Translations under genes and position numbers: made by a program
Origin: Pseudomonas viridiflava
GTDB taxonomy: Bacteria > Pseudomonadota > Gammaproteobacteria > Pseudomonadales > Pseudomonadaceae
Assembly (NCBI RefSeq): GCF_900580865.1
Contig: NZ_UTBZ01000099.1
Span: 1-64,000 of the forward strand
Reading direction: 5' to 3'
Length of the DNA stretch: 64,000 nt
Notes under the pieces: generated by a model
Told to the model about the DNA's origin: nothing
Databases searched by the model: none
What the model saw: the letters and a program-made list of their open reading frames with translations, nothing else
In this document: positions 39,964 through 48,211 of the stretch, one piece after another
Numbering within the stretch: the stretch's first letter is position 1
Layout: each line of letters starts with the position of its first letter

Positions 39964-42251
39964 CACTTATTAACCTTTATCAAGAACGCCGCCCCAGCAA
40001 GTTTTCCATTCTCAACCGAGATCGTCCCCTTGAGGGCCTGCAGAACCTCAGTGACATGATACAAACCTAGTCCTGAGCCATCCGTGGTAGAAATCCCTTT
40101 TTCGAATATCTGAGAAACTTCCTCAATCTCTTTAGAAATACCATCCCCATCATCCTCAACATGAATTTCCAATGTATTCAAGGAGGATTGCCGTATATCA
40201 AAGCGGATGAGCGATGCATTAGCTTTCTTTGCATTTTCAATCAAATTATCAATCATAATTGATACTTCAATTGGGAAAAACTCTAACTCAAATAGTTTCC
40301 CATCAGATACAACTTCAGCTTTAATACGTTGAATATAGATAGGGCAAATTTTCTGAATATACTCAACAAGATACTTTGTAAAGTCTTCCGTTATTTTACT
40401 AGAATTCAACTTAAAGTTTGCTGATGTAGCAAACCTTGAAGCCGCGATTATCTTTTTATTTAGCAGAAGCAAGCTTCCTAGTGATTTTTCTAGTTCAATT
40501 CGATCAATTACACGACCATCGCGCACATCGGCAATAGTGCCTTCAAGCCGGTGGTGAGCACTGATAGCATAAATAATTACTTGATGATGCAAGTTCTCGA
40601 GAGTTTCTTTATCGCGACTTTTCAAAGAAGTCAAAAACAAATTCTTAGAGCGTTCAGTTTCGAGCGCCTTCTTGGTTTTTGCCGCTAACTTTTCAGCGAC
40701 ATGCCGAGCCTCTCTTTCTCTTTCAGCGAAACGTATAGCTTCCGCCTCAGACTCTTGAAGCGCCTGAAATTTATTAAATGCTTCAAGTGCTTTTAATCTT
40801 AATGAATCATCACCTGCCTTTGTGGCCAACGCAGCCAGATCATTCATCGCCCGAGGAAAATCAGAAATACTATCACTTAGAATACCGAACAAATCTTTAT
40901 TAAAATACTCAACCTTAATATCCGGCACACTAGTAAGCTTTGACAAGACCTGTAAAGCCTTAGCCCGAGCTTCATGCCCTTCTAAAAATGAAGCATCTTC
41001 CAAATCGTGGTCAAACTTAAACTTCCAAGTTACACCAACCACATAATTCTCTAGTCGCAACAAACATTTTCTTCTAAAACATTCCAACAACTCTTCATAC
41101 GCGTTAGTTTCTATTAGTCCTTTATCACGACTGGATGATTCTTTGAATTTTGTTTCGCCGCCTTTAACATCTATGCGCCCCAACAGATCACGAGAACCTA
41201 GATAGCGAGATGTACCCTGCTGTTTTCGCCTATCAATACCAAAAGTATCATCAGACTCATCCCCCACTGGATATACACGAAAGCCATTCTTAAATAAAAA
41301 AACAGAACCAAAGCTTACTGACGATATCCCCATACGTCTCGCAAAAGTGCTTTTGGCGGAACGATTAAGATAAAAAAGATTACACTCAAAACCAGTATCC
41401 TCAAGCTCTAGATACGGATTGGGTTCCGAAACCCTATAAAGCAATTCTCCCCTATCAATCAATTCAGACACTACTGTCCCAGAAACTATTTTTGTAGACA
41501 GCCAGGTGGTCTTTTGCTGCAGTGTCTCAAAAATGAAATTTTGAACGGGACTGTTTACTAGAGCATTTGGAGGTAGCTCTCCATCAAATTCAGAAATCAG
41601 GCGCTCATCCTCTGAAAGTTGATCGATACAATGAAACTCGATACCAAACTCTTCAGAGCTGCTATTAAATGGGTTAATTAGTTTCGACAACGAGTTCTTC
41701 AGACTTAATATACTGTCCCGTGACCACTGATCCCTAAGCTCATATATTTTGAGAACTGTACCAGTATCTAAAGGCGACTCGACGGATTTAGGGATTTTGA
41801 AAAGCTGCAGCTGGTCATACTGAACATTTACATCGATAAAACTCTCGACTGACGAATCTTCGAAGTCCCCCCAATCAACTCTTACTCGCGACACGTAAGA
41901 ATCGCCCCGTGATCGAGACATCATAGAAAGCTTAGCGCCCAAACGATCACATGAGAACCTTCCAACTCCTTTACTGCCGGCATAACGCTGAGCTGCTCCA
42001 CCGTCTTCTGAACCATCGCTTTTTGCAGAGTAAGCTACATACAACCACTTATTCTTTATATCTTCAAACGACATCCCTTTGCCGTTATCAGTTATATAAA
42101 TAGCGTCAGAAAAAAAGTGAATATGCACTTTTGTGGCGTGTGCATCATATGAATTTTTAACGAGCTCAAAAATTGCTACATAATCATCGGTGATCAAATC
42201 TCTTCCAATGATTGACTTTAATTGAGGGCTAACTTTAAAATTCAATTGCAT
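39963..42251 (-). CDS. dual GHKL ATPase / histidine-kinase-like protein (island operon, second gene)
   Basis: 762 aa with two ATP-binding domains. The N-terminal one has the Hsp90/MORC style Bergerat motifs ELVKNSYDAHA (N33), ITDNGKGM (about 53-60) and GSKGVGRFS (about 92-100). A middle transducer-like region is followed by a coiled coil (about 505-560). A possible dimerisation/His segment LENLHHQV...AHHRLEG (about 575-595) leads to a histidine-kinase-type HATPase_c domain with DNLIENAKKA (N box, about 668), VEDDGDGIS (about 698) and GSGLGLYH (about 726). It overlaps the methyltransferase gene by 10 nt. Probably a cytosolic sensor kinase, as there are no membrane helices. Which histidine is used is unclear. 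Confidence 0.8.
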   Translation of the reverse strand: MQLNFKVSPQLKSIIGRDLITDDYVAIFELVKNSYDAHATKVHIHFFSDAIYITDNGKGMSFEDIKNKWLYVAYSAKSDGSEDGGAAQRYAGSKGVGRFSCDRLGAKLSMMSRSRGDSYVSRVRVDWGDFEDSSVESFIDVNVQYDQLQLFKIPKSVESPLDTGTVLKIYELRDQWSRDSILSLKNSLSKLINPFNSSSEEFGIEFHCIDQLSEDERLISEFDGELPPNALVNSPVQNFIFETLQQKTTWLSTKIVSGTVVSELIDRGELLYRVSEPNPYLELEDTGFECNLFYLNRSAKSTFARRMGISSVSFGSVFLFKNGFRVYPVGDESDDTFGIDRRKQQGTSRYLGSRDLLGRIDVKGGETKFKESSSRDKGLIETNAYEELLECFRRKCLLRLENYVVGVTWKFKFDHDLEDASFLEGHEARAKALQVLSKLTSVPDIKVEYFNKDLFGILSDSISDFPRAMNDLAALATKAGDDSLRLKALEAFNKFQALQESEAEAIRFAEREREARHVAEKLAAKTKKALETERSKNLFLTSLKSRDKETLENLHHQVIIYAISAHHRLEGTIADVRDGRVIDRIELEKSLGSLLLLNKKIIAASRFATSANFKLNSSKITEDFTKYLVEYIQKICPIYIQRIKAEVVSDGKLFELEFFPIEVSIMIDNLIENAKKANASLIRFDIRQSSLNTLEIHVEDDGDGISKEIEEVSQIFEKGISTTDGSGLGLYHVTEVLQALKGTISVENGKLAGAAFLIKVNK

Positions 42252-43501
42252 TTTCTATTACCCTCAGAAATTTCCATATCATCGGAGGCCGACTTAATAA
42301 CGAGTGCAATAGCCTCTGACAGGAGAGGAGGCACTGCATTTCCCACTTGAGTATATCGAGGACAATCGATTCTCCTACGTTCCCCACCAGTTGTGTACTT
42401 CCCCAAAAACTCAAACCAGTCAGGAAAAGATTGCAACCTCGCAGATTCTCTTACGGTCAAAATCCTAGCTTCAGAATAATGAATAATATCATCTGGAAGA
42501 GTAGTAACCGTTGGTGATGGTAAGTTTCTTCCAAGAACGGTTATTGCTTGTTTTTTTATTCCAAGCATCTCCCTAACGACCTTCGAGACCGATCTACCGG
42601 GTGTAGATGCGAGCTGAATTCTCTTAAAATTTACTATTGTATTCGGGGCATGTTTAGGAAGACGGAGACTATTAGGTGGCGAGTCGCTGCCAGCCCTCAT
42701 CAATGATTGGTAATTAGACTTTATGTCCGGTTCAACATATTCGATCTGAAGAAAACCTGGCCGACCACCATCTAACGAAGGAATTAATTTCTTTCCCACC
42801 AACTCCAAATCAGACAGCGCTTCTGACGCAGAGGTCGGGCGATCCAAATGCAACTTTTTAGCCGATAGAAAATCCTTAGAAGATCCCGCCAAAACCTCCA
42901 ACAACGGTACCTTCAGCTTTTTCAGCGAGCAAATTATTAGGTAACGCCTCCTGTTCTGAGGAACACCGAAATCTGAGCAATTAACTAAACCGGAGCTTAC
43001 CGAGTATCCTAAATTTTCTAAGCTATCTACAATGAACTCAGCATAGGATGTCTTACTAAATCTATCATCCAATTCACGACTTTTTGTTTCATTGAATTTT
43101 GAAGCAAATCCAGAAACATTCTCTATAACGAGATACATTGGACGCAATATACTTACCAACTTCAAATACTGCTCAGCCATTTGATTACGCGGATCAGATG
43201 GATTTCGTCTCCCAGCTATCGAAAAACCTTGACATGGAGGCCCACCAACTAATAAATCTATAGATCCAGCCATATTTTCCAGCTGAGAAGAATATTCCGC
43301 TAACAACTCCTCACAACTCATCGCTTTTCGAGGGAGCCACTCTGGCCAATCAAAATTAAATTTATTACCATCAATTAAATTATGCTTTAGCGTCTCAAAT
43401 GCCATTGGGTTTTTCTCAATAGCAAATACGCCCGACATTCCTGCTTGTAGCAGCCCTAAGGAAAGACCTCCACACCCCGCAAAAACGTCTATAAATCGCA
43501 T
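42242..43501 (-). CDS. DNA (cytosine-5) methyltransferase (island operon, first gene)
   Basis: 419 aa. All key C5-MTase motifs are present: motif I DVFAGCGGLSLGL (5-17), motif IV with the nucleophile C90 in GGPPCQGFS, motif VI ENV (127-129), motif VIII QNRRRYLI, and motif X QVGNAVPPLL near the C-terminus. It transfers methyl from SAM to cytosine; the target site is unknown. The target-recognition region lies between VIII and X. It is the promoter-proximal gene of a three-gene operon with no restriction enzyme in it. AT-rich and likely acquired. Confidence 0.92.
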   Translation of the reverse strand: MRFIDVFAGCGGLSLGLLQAGMSGVFAIEKNPMAFETLKHNLIDGNKFNFDWPEWLPRKAMSCEELLAEYSSQLENMAGSIDLLVGGPPCQGFSIAGRRNPSDPRNQMAEQYLKLVSILRPMYLVIENVSGFASKFNETKSRELDDRFSKTSYAEFIVDSLENLGYSVSSGLVNCSDFGVPQNRRRYLIICSLKKLKVPLLEVLAGSSKDFLSAKKLHLDRPTSASEALSDLELVGKKLIPSLDGGRPGFLQIEYVEPDIKSNYQSLMRAGSDSPPNSLRLPKHAPNTIVNFKRIQLASTPGRSVSKVVREMLGIKKQAITVLGRNLPSPTVTTLPDDIIHYSEARILTVRESARLQSFPDWFEFLGKYTTGGERRRIDCPRYTQVGNAVPPLLSEAIALVIKSASDDMEISEGNRKCN

Positions 43502-44012
43502 ACTTACTTACACCCCATAAATTTTATTACATTCAATCTAAACGAAAAAATTAAAATATTTATCCAGATCACAAACTTATATTAAAACAACCAAAAGCAC
43601 TGTTAGCGCACGACGTTCTTTTCAATAGAAAAAAATACGATTCAAGTGGTTTTATATAATTGTCCAAGCTTTTGATTTTCATGACCACACTCCTTGTGTA
43701 CCTTCAAGAACAATTGAACTTCGACGTAAGATTTTTCGCTACGTCCTACAAATTTTTTCGCTGTTTTTTGTCGTCCATTTCACCCAACAGAACGCTACTG
43801 CTTTGCCATCATTTTGTCTACCAATAGCAGACGGCGTGACATGAGATGTAAGCCAAAATTTCAAAAAATACATGCCTTGACCTGTAATGTGAGAGTCCAT
43901 AGTCTCCAGAGTCTGGTGCCTAAGAAACACCTCACACAGCGGACTCACCGCACCCGACAGTAGCGGCTTTTTGTGCCTACGGTTTCCCCGTGCGCATCAA
44001 AAAACTCTGTTA
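43502..44012. other. AT-rich intergenic region between the MTase operon and the immunity cassette
   Basis: About 510 bp separating divergent units. It must contain the island operon promoter, but I could not fix it. A 69-codon minus-strand ORF (43739-43948) has no ribosome site or recognisable features. The AT richness stops near 43930, which may mark an island boundary; I see no clear direct repeat there. Confidence 0.5.
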
Positions 44013-44089
44013 TGCCGGGAGTGGGCGAATACAAGACCCGAAAGGGGAATATGTCCGGCCCTCTGTGTGGGGTTTCTTAGCTCCCGGCA
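44013..44089 (+). ncRNA. C4-like antisense RNA upstream of an antirepressor
   Basis: A 9-bp closing stem TGCCGGGAG/CTCCCGGCA (44013-44021 with 44081-44089) encloses a GAAA-capped hairpin (ACCC-GAAA-GGGG region) and an exposed segment. CCTCTGTGTG (44060-44069) is exactly complementary to CACACAGAGG at 44113-44122, which contains the ribosome site of the next ORF. A second segment, TTTCTTA (44073-44079), pairs with TAAGAAA (44098-44104). This is the logic of phage P1/P7 C4 RNA, which is cut from the leader and blocks translation of icd/ant. Confidence 0.8.
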
Positions 44090-44125
44090 CCCAGCCTTAA
44101 GAAAGCTGAAATCACACAGAGGTAA

Positions 44126-44224
44126 ATGGATATGCCTAAAAATGTCTCCTTCAGCACGAAGGAAATCAGCTTCAACCTCAACATCATCTACATGCGTCCA
44201 GCACTGGAGGCCTGCCATGTCTGA
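44126..44224 (+). CDS. 32-aa leader peptide (icd-like position) coupled to the antirepressor
   Basis: ATG 44126 follows AGAGG 4 nt upstream and encodes 32 residues beginning MDMPKNVSFSTKEIS. Its end overlaps the next start by 8 nt (ATGTCTGA), the arrangement that couples translation. Its ribosome site is the predicted target of the C4-like RNA. It parallels icd in the P1/P7 immI operon; no sequence homology to icd is claimed. Confidence 0.6.
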   Translation: MDMPKNVSFSTKEISFNLNIIYMRPALEACHV

Positions 44225-44750
44225 ACCTCACAGTTCGACTGTCTTCACTCTGCACAAACTCTCTCTCCACGCCCTCCTCCTTGAAGGCCAACCATGGTTT
44301 TGCTCACGCGATATTGGTCGCTTGATGGGTGTCCATCTCAGTGATCGAATGGTCAGCAAACTGGACAAGGATCAGCATCGTTTTCTGTGGATTGAGTATC
44401 ACCGGCAACCTGAAAAGCAGCTGATGCTAAGTGAGTCAGGCGTGTATGCGCTGTTGGTGTATCACTACGTTCCAGGGAATCGGCTGTTGCGCGAATGGCT
44501 GACCCATCAGGTGGTTCCAGCCTTACGCGATGCTGCGTCCTCAGAAAACTCAGATCTACCTATGCTGAGTTTTTTGAAATGGCCTGAGATGTCTGTGAGT
44601 CTGTTGCATTGGCAGGATGAAAGCTGGATTCGGCTACGAGATATGCCGTATCTGTTGCAGGGTCAGACACAGCATCGAGCGACTGCCCCGAAGTCTTGGT
44701 GGCGGAAGGCTGCAGAGGTATTTCAGTCTTCGAAGCATCTGATGAGTTAG
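44217..44750 (+). CDS. BRO family N-terminal domain protein, phage antirepressor-like
   Basis: 177 aa. The BRO-N domain covers residues about 10-105: PWFCSRDIGRLMG, LSESGVYALLVYHYVPGNRLLREWLTHQVVPALR. The C-terminal 70 residues are unassigned and lack a KilA-C/Ant domain. Such proteins act as antirepressors or DNA-binding regulators in phages. GGAGG is 7 nt upstream, and the start overlaps a leader ORF. No other phage genes are nearby, so it is a resident or remnant immunity cassette. Confidence 0.85.
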   Translation: MSEPHSSTVFTLHKLSLHALLLEGQPWFCSRDIGRLMGVHLSDRMVSKLDKDQHRFLWIEYHRQPEKQLMLSESGVYALLVYHYVPGNRLLREWLTHQVVPALRDAASSENSDLPMLSFLKWPEMSVSLLHWQDESWIRLRDMPYLLQGQTQHRATAPKSWWRKAAEVFQSSKHLMS

Positions 44751-44836
44751 GTGCTGCTTGTGAGATCACTTGCGAGAACTGTCGCAAATCTCTGTAGGAA
44801 TTTTCCTAGACAGCCGTAATGGCCACTCAGTATCGT

Positions 44837-44857
44837 CCGAGGGTTTTCAACCCTCGG
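44837..44857 (+). terminator. hairpin between the BRO gene and the HNH gene
   Basis: CCGAGGG/CCCTCGG (44837-44843 with 44851-44857) is a perfect 7-bp stem, then CGATTTTATG, where ATG starts the next gene. It could terminate the BRO transcript (four T) or hide the only GAGGG near the HNH start. Confidence 0.55.
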
Positions 44858-44864
44858 CGATTTT

Positions 44865-45599
44865 ATGAGCGACAAGAAAAAAGACACTGACTGGACTGTT
44901 GTTGAGATTGAGGCAGCGGTTGATGCCTACCTGAAAATGTTTGAGCTTGAGCGAATCGGCCAAAAATCCAACAAGGCACATGAGAATCGCGTACTGCGTG
45001 CATCTGCCCTGCACAATCGCACTGAAGGCTCAGTTGAATTCCGCATGCAGAACATCTCTGCCGTTTTATTGAGAATGCATAGGGAATACATCAAAGGGTA
45101 CAAGCCAGCTAGAAACGTTGGGTCCAACGTTGAGCCAGCCATCCGAGCAGTGTTGATTGCCAAAGGGGTAACGCTTGGGGATCCAACGGTTGCGACTGCG
45201 GATGAAGAAGCACTAGAGCAAAGAGCTCTGGCGCTAGAGAAACTGCCTCTTGAAGATGAACCTGCGGGGATTGTGAAGCCGAAGCGCGCTCCCGCCCAAA
45301 GCACTGCATTTATACGTGATCCGAAGGTTAGAGCCTGGGTCCGTCAGAAAGCCAAAGGGATATGTGAAGGGTGTGGTGAACCGGCGCCATTCACTAAAAA
45401 CGACTCGCCTTACCTTGAAGTTCATCACGTGAAGCATTTGGCGAATAAGGGTTCTGATCGAATCAGCAACGCTGTAGCACTTTGTCCGAACTGTCATCGG
45501 CGCTGCCATCACTCGAATGACAGCAAAGAGTTCACCGAGTCGCTTTATGCCAGGGTTGAACGGTTAAAGCGTGAGCCCCCGAACCGCAAAACTATGTGA
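44865..45599 (+). CDS. HNH endonuclease (McrA-like)
   Basis: 244 aa. The N-terminal domain contains the segment SNKAHENRVLRASALHNRTEG and VEFRMQNISAVL...IKGYKPARN, which I know as the accessory domain of HNH restriction-type nucleases. The C-terminal HNH domain has a zinc pair CEGCG, the LEVHHVKHLANKGSD core and ALCPNCHRRCHH (about 195-230). Related enzymes cut modified or specific DNA. No Shine-Dalgarno is visible; a hairpin ends 7 nt before the ATG. It neighbours a cytosine methyltransferase operon on the other strand and may act with or against it. Confidence 0.85.
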   Translation: MSDKKKDTDWTVVEIEAAVDAYLKMFELERIGQKSNKAHENRVLRASALHNRTEGSVEFRMQNISAVLLRMHREYIKGYKPARNVGSNVEPAIRAVLIAKGVTLGDPTVATADEEALEQRALALEKLPLEDEPAGIVKPKRAPAQSTAFIRDPKVRAWVRQKAKGICEGCGEPAPFTKNDSPYLEVHHVKHLANKGSDRISNAVALCPNCHRRCHHSNDSKEFTESLYARVERLKREPPNRKTM

Positions 45600-45728
45600 C
45601 GGGAGAGCTTGCTCCTGATCGGCTGCGGAGCGGTCGCCAAGATCATAGCTTGCTCTGTTTAACTCATCGGATTTACCTTTTTTGGGGCTGCTCCGCAGCC
45701 CAGCGGGAGCAAGCTCCCTCGCCACAGA
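45600..45728. repeat. diverged REP-like palindromes after the HNH gene
   Basis: Imperfect copies GGGAGAGCTTGCTCCTG (from 45601) and CAGCGGGAGCAAGCTCCCTCGCCACAG (in part; to 45726) flank GGCTGCGGAGC/GCTCCGCAGCC complementary segments (about 45620-45700). They form a larger hairpin of a REP subtype unlike the others here. No gene is seen up to 45898. Confidence 0.7.
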
Positions 45729-45898
45729 GTGATGCGTGGCCTGCGATGTCGGCCTGAGGATTGAAATTTGGTTGATGTCAGGAATCGCCAGCAGGCTACC
45801 TCCCACAAATTCCGCATCATCCTGAAAACAATCAGTGCAACCCGCGCCGCCTCCCGCTATTAATACCCCTCCCCCCACTCAAGGATCCGAGCCCCACC

Positions 45899-46885
45899 AT
45901 GAAATTCGATCTCGCCTACTGCCTCAGCCTCGACGACAAGTTGTCGATCTATGACGTTCGCGATCTCAATTTCGATGAGACGGTGGCATTTGACTCGGCG
46001 AAGGAACACTTCCAGTGCCCCAACGATGCCTGTCGTTCGGCGTTCGAGGCTTCCAACGAGTTGGGCACGTTCAACGCCAAGAACGTGAATTACGTGCGCA
46101 CGCCGCACTTCAAGAATCTGCCCACGACGCAGCATGTGGTGGGTTGTCCGTATGTGAGTTTGAAGGCTTCAGCGTCTGGTGTTGAGACGGCGGATGGTGA
46201 GGTGGATGACGGGCGTGAGGAACACTTCCCATCGGAGTTGTTGCTGACCCGGCGTGAGTATGTGCGCAAGCCTGTCGCGCCAGCGGGGGCGGCGGATGTG
46301 TTGCGGGATGATCCGGTGCGGGTGGCGGCAGACGGTGGGAAAGAGTCGGCGAATCGTGAGTCGGCGCCGGACAAGACCAGTGTGTTTGCGCATCCGGTGG
46401 AGTGTTTTGTGTCGAACTTCGCGGACAAGGAGTTGCTCAAGCGGATGCCGTTGAAGGTCGGCGAGCATTCGGCGCCGTACAGTTCGTTCTTCAAGAAGAT
46501 TGAGTATCTGACGGACAACAAGGGGCTGATTTACTGGGGGCGGATCAAGAAGATTGAGGACTTCCACAGTGCCAGTTTTCGTATCGATTTCGAGGACAAG
46601 GTCTGGTTCAAGAAGCCCGAGGACAGTAAGAAGAAGCCGTATCCGGTCAGCGTTTATCTGAACAAGAAGCTGATCGACAACTACCGCAAGCGCAAGGCGT
46701 TTCTGGAAGAGATCAAGCACGCGGTGGATAGCGACAAGGCGTTGTTCTGTTTCTTCTATGGGGTGACGCCGGAGTTGAAGCAGGTGCCCGGCAAGAAGAA
46801 CCCCGAAAAGCCTTTCGAGGTCTTCAATGCCAATATCGAGAACCTGGATCACTTCATTATTCGTGAAGCGCCGGGGTTGGAGTGA
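45899..46885 (+). CDS. hypothetical protein with a possible N-terminal zinc motif
   Basis: 328 aa, not recognised. The first 90 residues contain C40-x4-C45, H70, H79 and C83 (FQCPNDAC...TPHF...HVVGC), which could bind zinc and loosely recalls the head of CoiA-like proteins. A charged low-complexity linker (about 95-160) separates it from a C-terminal alpha/beta domain with FFYGVTPE and basic-aromatic patches. It lacks a signal peptide, so it is cytosolic. ATG 45899 has only a distant AAGGA. The GC content is normal, but its place next to the island suggests accessory status. Confidence 0.75.
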   Translation: MKFDLAYCLSLDDKLSIYDVRDLNFDETVAFDSAKEHFQCPNDACRSAFEASNELGTFNAKNVNYVRTPHFKNLPTTQHVVGCPYVSLKASASGVETADGEVDDGREEHFPSELLLTRREYVRKPVAPAGAADVLRDDPVRVAADGGKESANRESAPDKTSVFAHPVECFVSNFADKELLKRMPLKVGEHSAPYSSFFKKIEYLTDNKGLIYWGRIKKIEDFHSASFRIDFEDKVWFKKPEDSKKKPYPVSVYLNKKLIDNYRKRKAFLEEIKHAVDSDKALFCFFYGVTPELKQVPGKKNPEKPFEVFNANIENLDHFIIREAPGLE

Positions 46886-46888
46886 TGG

Positions 46889-48079
46889 TTAGCCTTGGGG
46901 CAGTTGCAGGTTGATGGCACCGGGGTGTTGTTTGACGAGGGAGTACGGCAGGATCGACCAGTCAGGACTGTCGCAGGAGCGTTGCACGCGAGCGAAGTAG
47001 GCGCCGAGGTACAAGCCCTTCTCGGTGAAGTACCAAGGTGAAGTGCCCCAGATGCTCTCTTCCTGGAAGTTGCAGTCGTCATCTCCCGTCGGTGTCTTCA
47101 TTTCTGTGGGGTACAGGGCGGTGAATTGCTTGATGACCCAAGGTACCAACTCTTTGCTTACGTACTGATAGCGCGCGTTACTTTCGTCCTTGCTCAGCGG
47201 TTTGTCGCCTAGGCTGTCGCGCTCGGCATGTAGCAGCGGTTTGCCCTCTCCGACCCACAGCACATCTTCGAGGGACAGCGGGTGGCCGGTTTTCACGTCG
47301 ATATTGAGCGGGGAATCACCGAAGTCCGGATGCGCGCCGCCGCAGTAATAGCTGGTCGAGATATTCAGGCTGACCACGGCTGGCGAGATCATTTTCGGTT
47401 CTGCCTGTTGCATGAAATCGACGTTCTCTCCGCCACTCAATTGGCAACTGTGATAACGGATGACTTCAAGCCAGAGCCGCCCCAGCAATTGCTGATTGAC
47501 CCGCTGCAGATCATCTTTCGGTAAACCGGATTCCACGCTGAAGAGGGCAATTTTCGAGTCGGGCTCCGTCCACCATTGCAGGGTGTAGCCCATGAAGGTC
47601 TCTTTCTTCGTGGCTTTGAGATTGAGCCCCTGCACTCGCAAGTATTCGTACAACTCGCCGCTCGGCAGCGCGGCGATGATTGGCAGCGTGTTAGCGGTTG
47701 GCGTTGGAGTTTTGGCCTCAGTGAGTTGCACTGACAGTTTCTTGCCCTTCGGACTTTGCCACTCGCCCTGCCAGCCGTCGCCGGTCTCTTCCAGTTTCAG
47801 CGTAGGCAGCGGCTTGTCGTCGCCGTAGCGATTATTACCTTCGGTCAAGGTCAGTGTGCTGCCCTGCAATGCGCCGCTGAGAGGCAAATCGCGATGATAT
47901 TTCTCGTAGAAATACCGCCCAGTCACTTCATCCGGCTGTGTGGTTTTGAGCTCCACGACAATCGGCGTCTTACCCAGCGTACCGGTGAATACGCGCCGGC
48001 CGTCATCAGCCTGAGCGATAGACAGCATTGAAAACAGCACAGCGGCGCAAGTTGCCAGGCGCATCAGTCCCTTGAGCAT
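46889..48079 (-). CDS. exported protein of unknown function
   Basis: 396 aa with a signal peptide (MLKGLMRLATCAAVLFSMLSIAQA). The N-terminal half is beta-rich (GTLGKTPIVVELKTT..., YFYEKYHRDLPLSG). The C-terminal half resembles DUF3298-like domains (SYYCGGAHPDFGDSPLNIDVKTGHPLSLEDV, shown in part). Several cysteines suggest disulphides in the periplasm. AAGGA lies 7 nt before the ATG at 48079. It converges with the preceding gene, 3 bp apart. Confidence 0.8.
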   Translation of the reverse strand: MLKGLMRLATCAAVLFSMLSIAQADDGRRVFTGTLGKTPIVVELKTTQPDEVTGRYFYEKYHRDLPLSGALQGSTLTLTEGNNRYGDDKPLPTLKLEETGDGWQGEWQSPKGKKLSVQLTEAKTPTPTANTLPIIAALPSGELYEYLRVQGLNLKATKKETFMGYTLQWWTEPDSKIALFSVESGLPKDDLQRVNQQLLGRLWLEVIRYHSCQLSGGENVDFMQQAEPKMISPAVVSLNISTSYYCGGAHPDFGDSPLNIDVKTGHPLSLEDVLWVGEGKPLLHAERDSLGDKPLSKDESNARYQYVSKELVPWVIKQFTALYPTEMKTPTGDDDCNFQEESIWGTSPWYFTEKGLYLGAYFARVQRSCDSPDWSILPYSLVKQHPGAINLQLPQG

Positions 48080-48211
48080 TGATCGTTCCTTGAAAGAGGC
48101 GGAGGCCGCGCTTGTGGTTTGCACGCGGGCTTGGAGAAAGTCGGGGCGGATTATGGCTAGGCCAAGCCAGAGAATCGAGTGCAGCCGTGCATTTCGGCTG
48201 CACTTGGGCGT

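Noticed and set aside
43739..43948. 69-codon minus-strand ORF in the AT-rich gap
   Set aside because: No ribosome site, no domain, near the island operon promoter; coding not supported.
43971..44216. 82-codon N-terminal extension of the BRO protein
   Set aside because: It would translate the C4-like structured RNA and the leader region; the GGAGG site at 44217 marks the real start.
38990..45600. A complete prophage or integrative element
   Set aside because: No integrase, portal, capsid or replication genes and no clear att direct repeats; only a small immunity cassette and defence-like genes.
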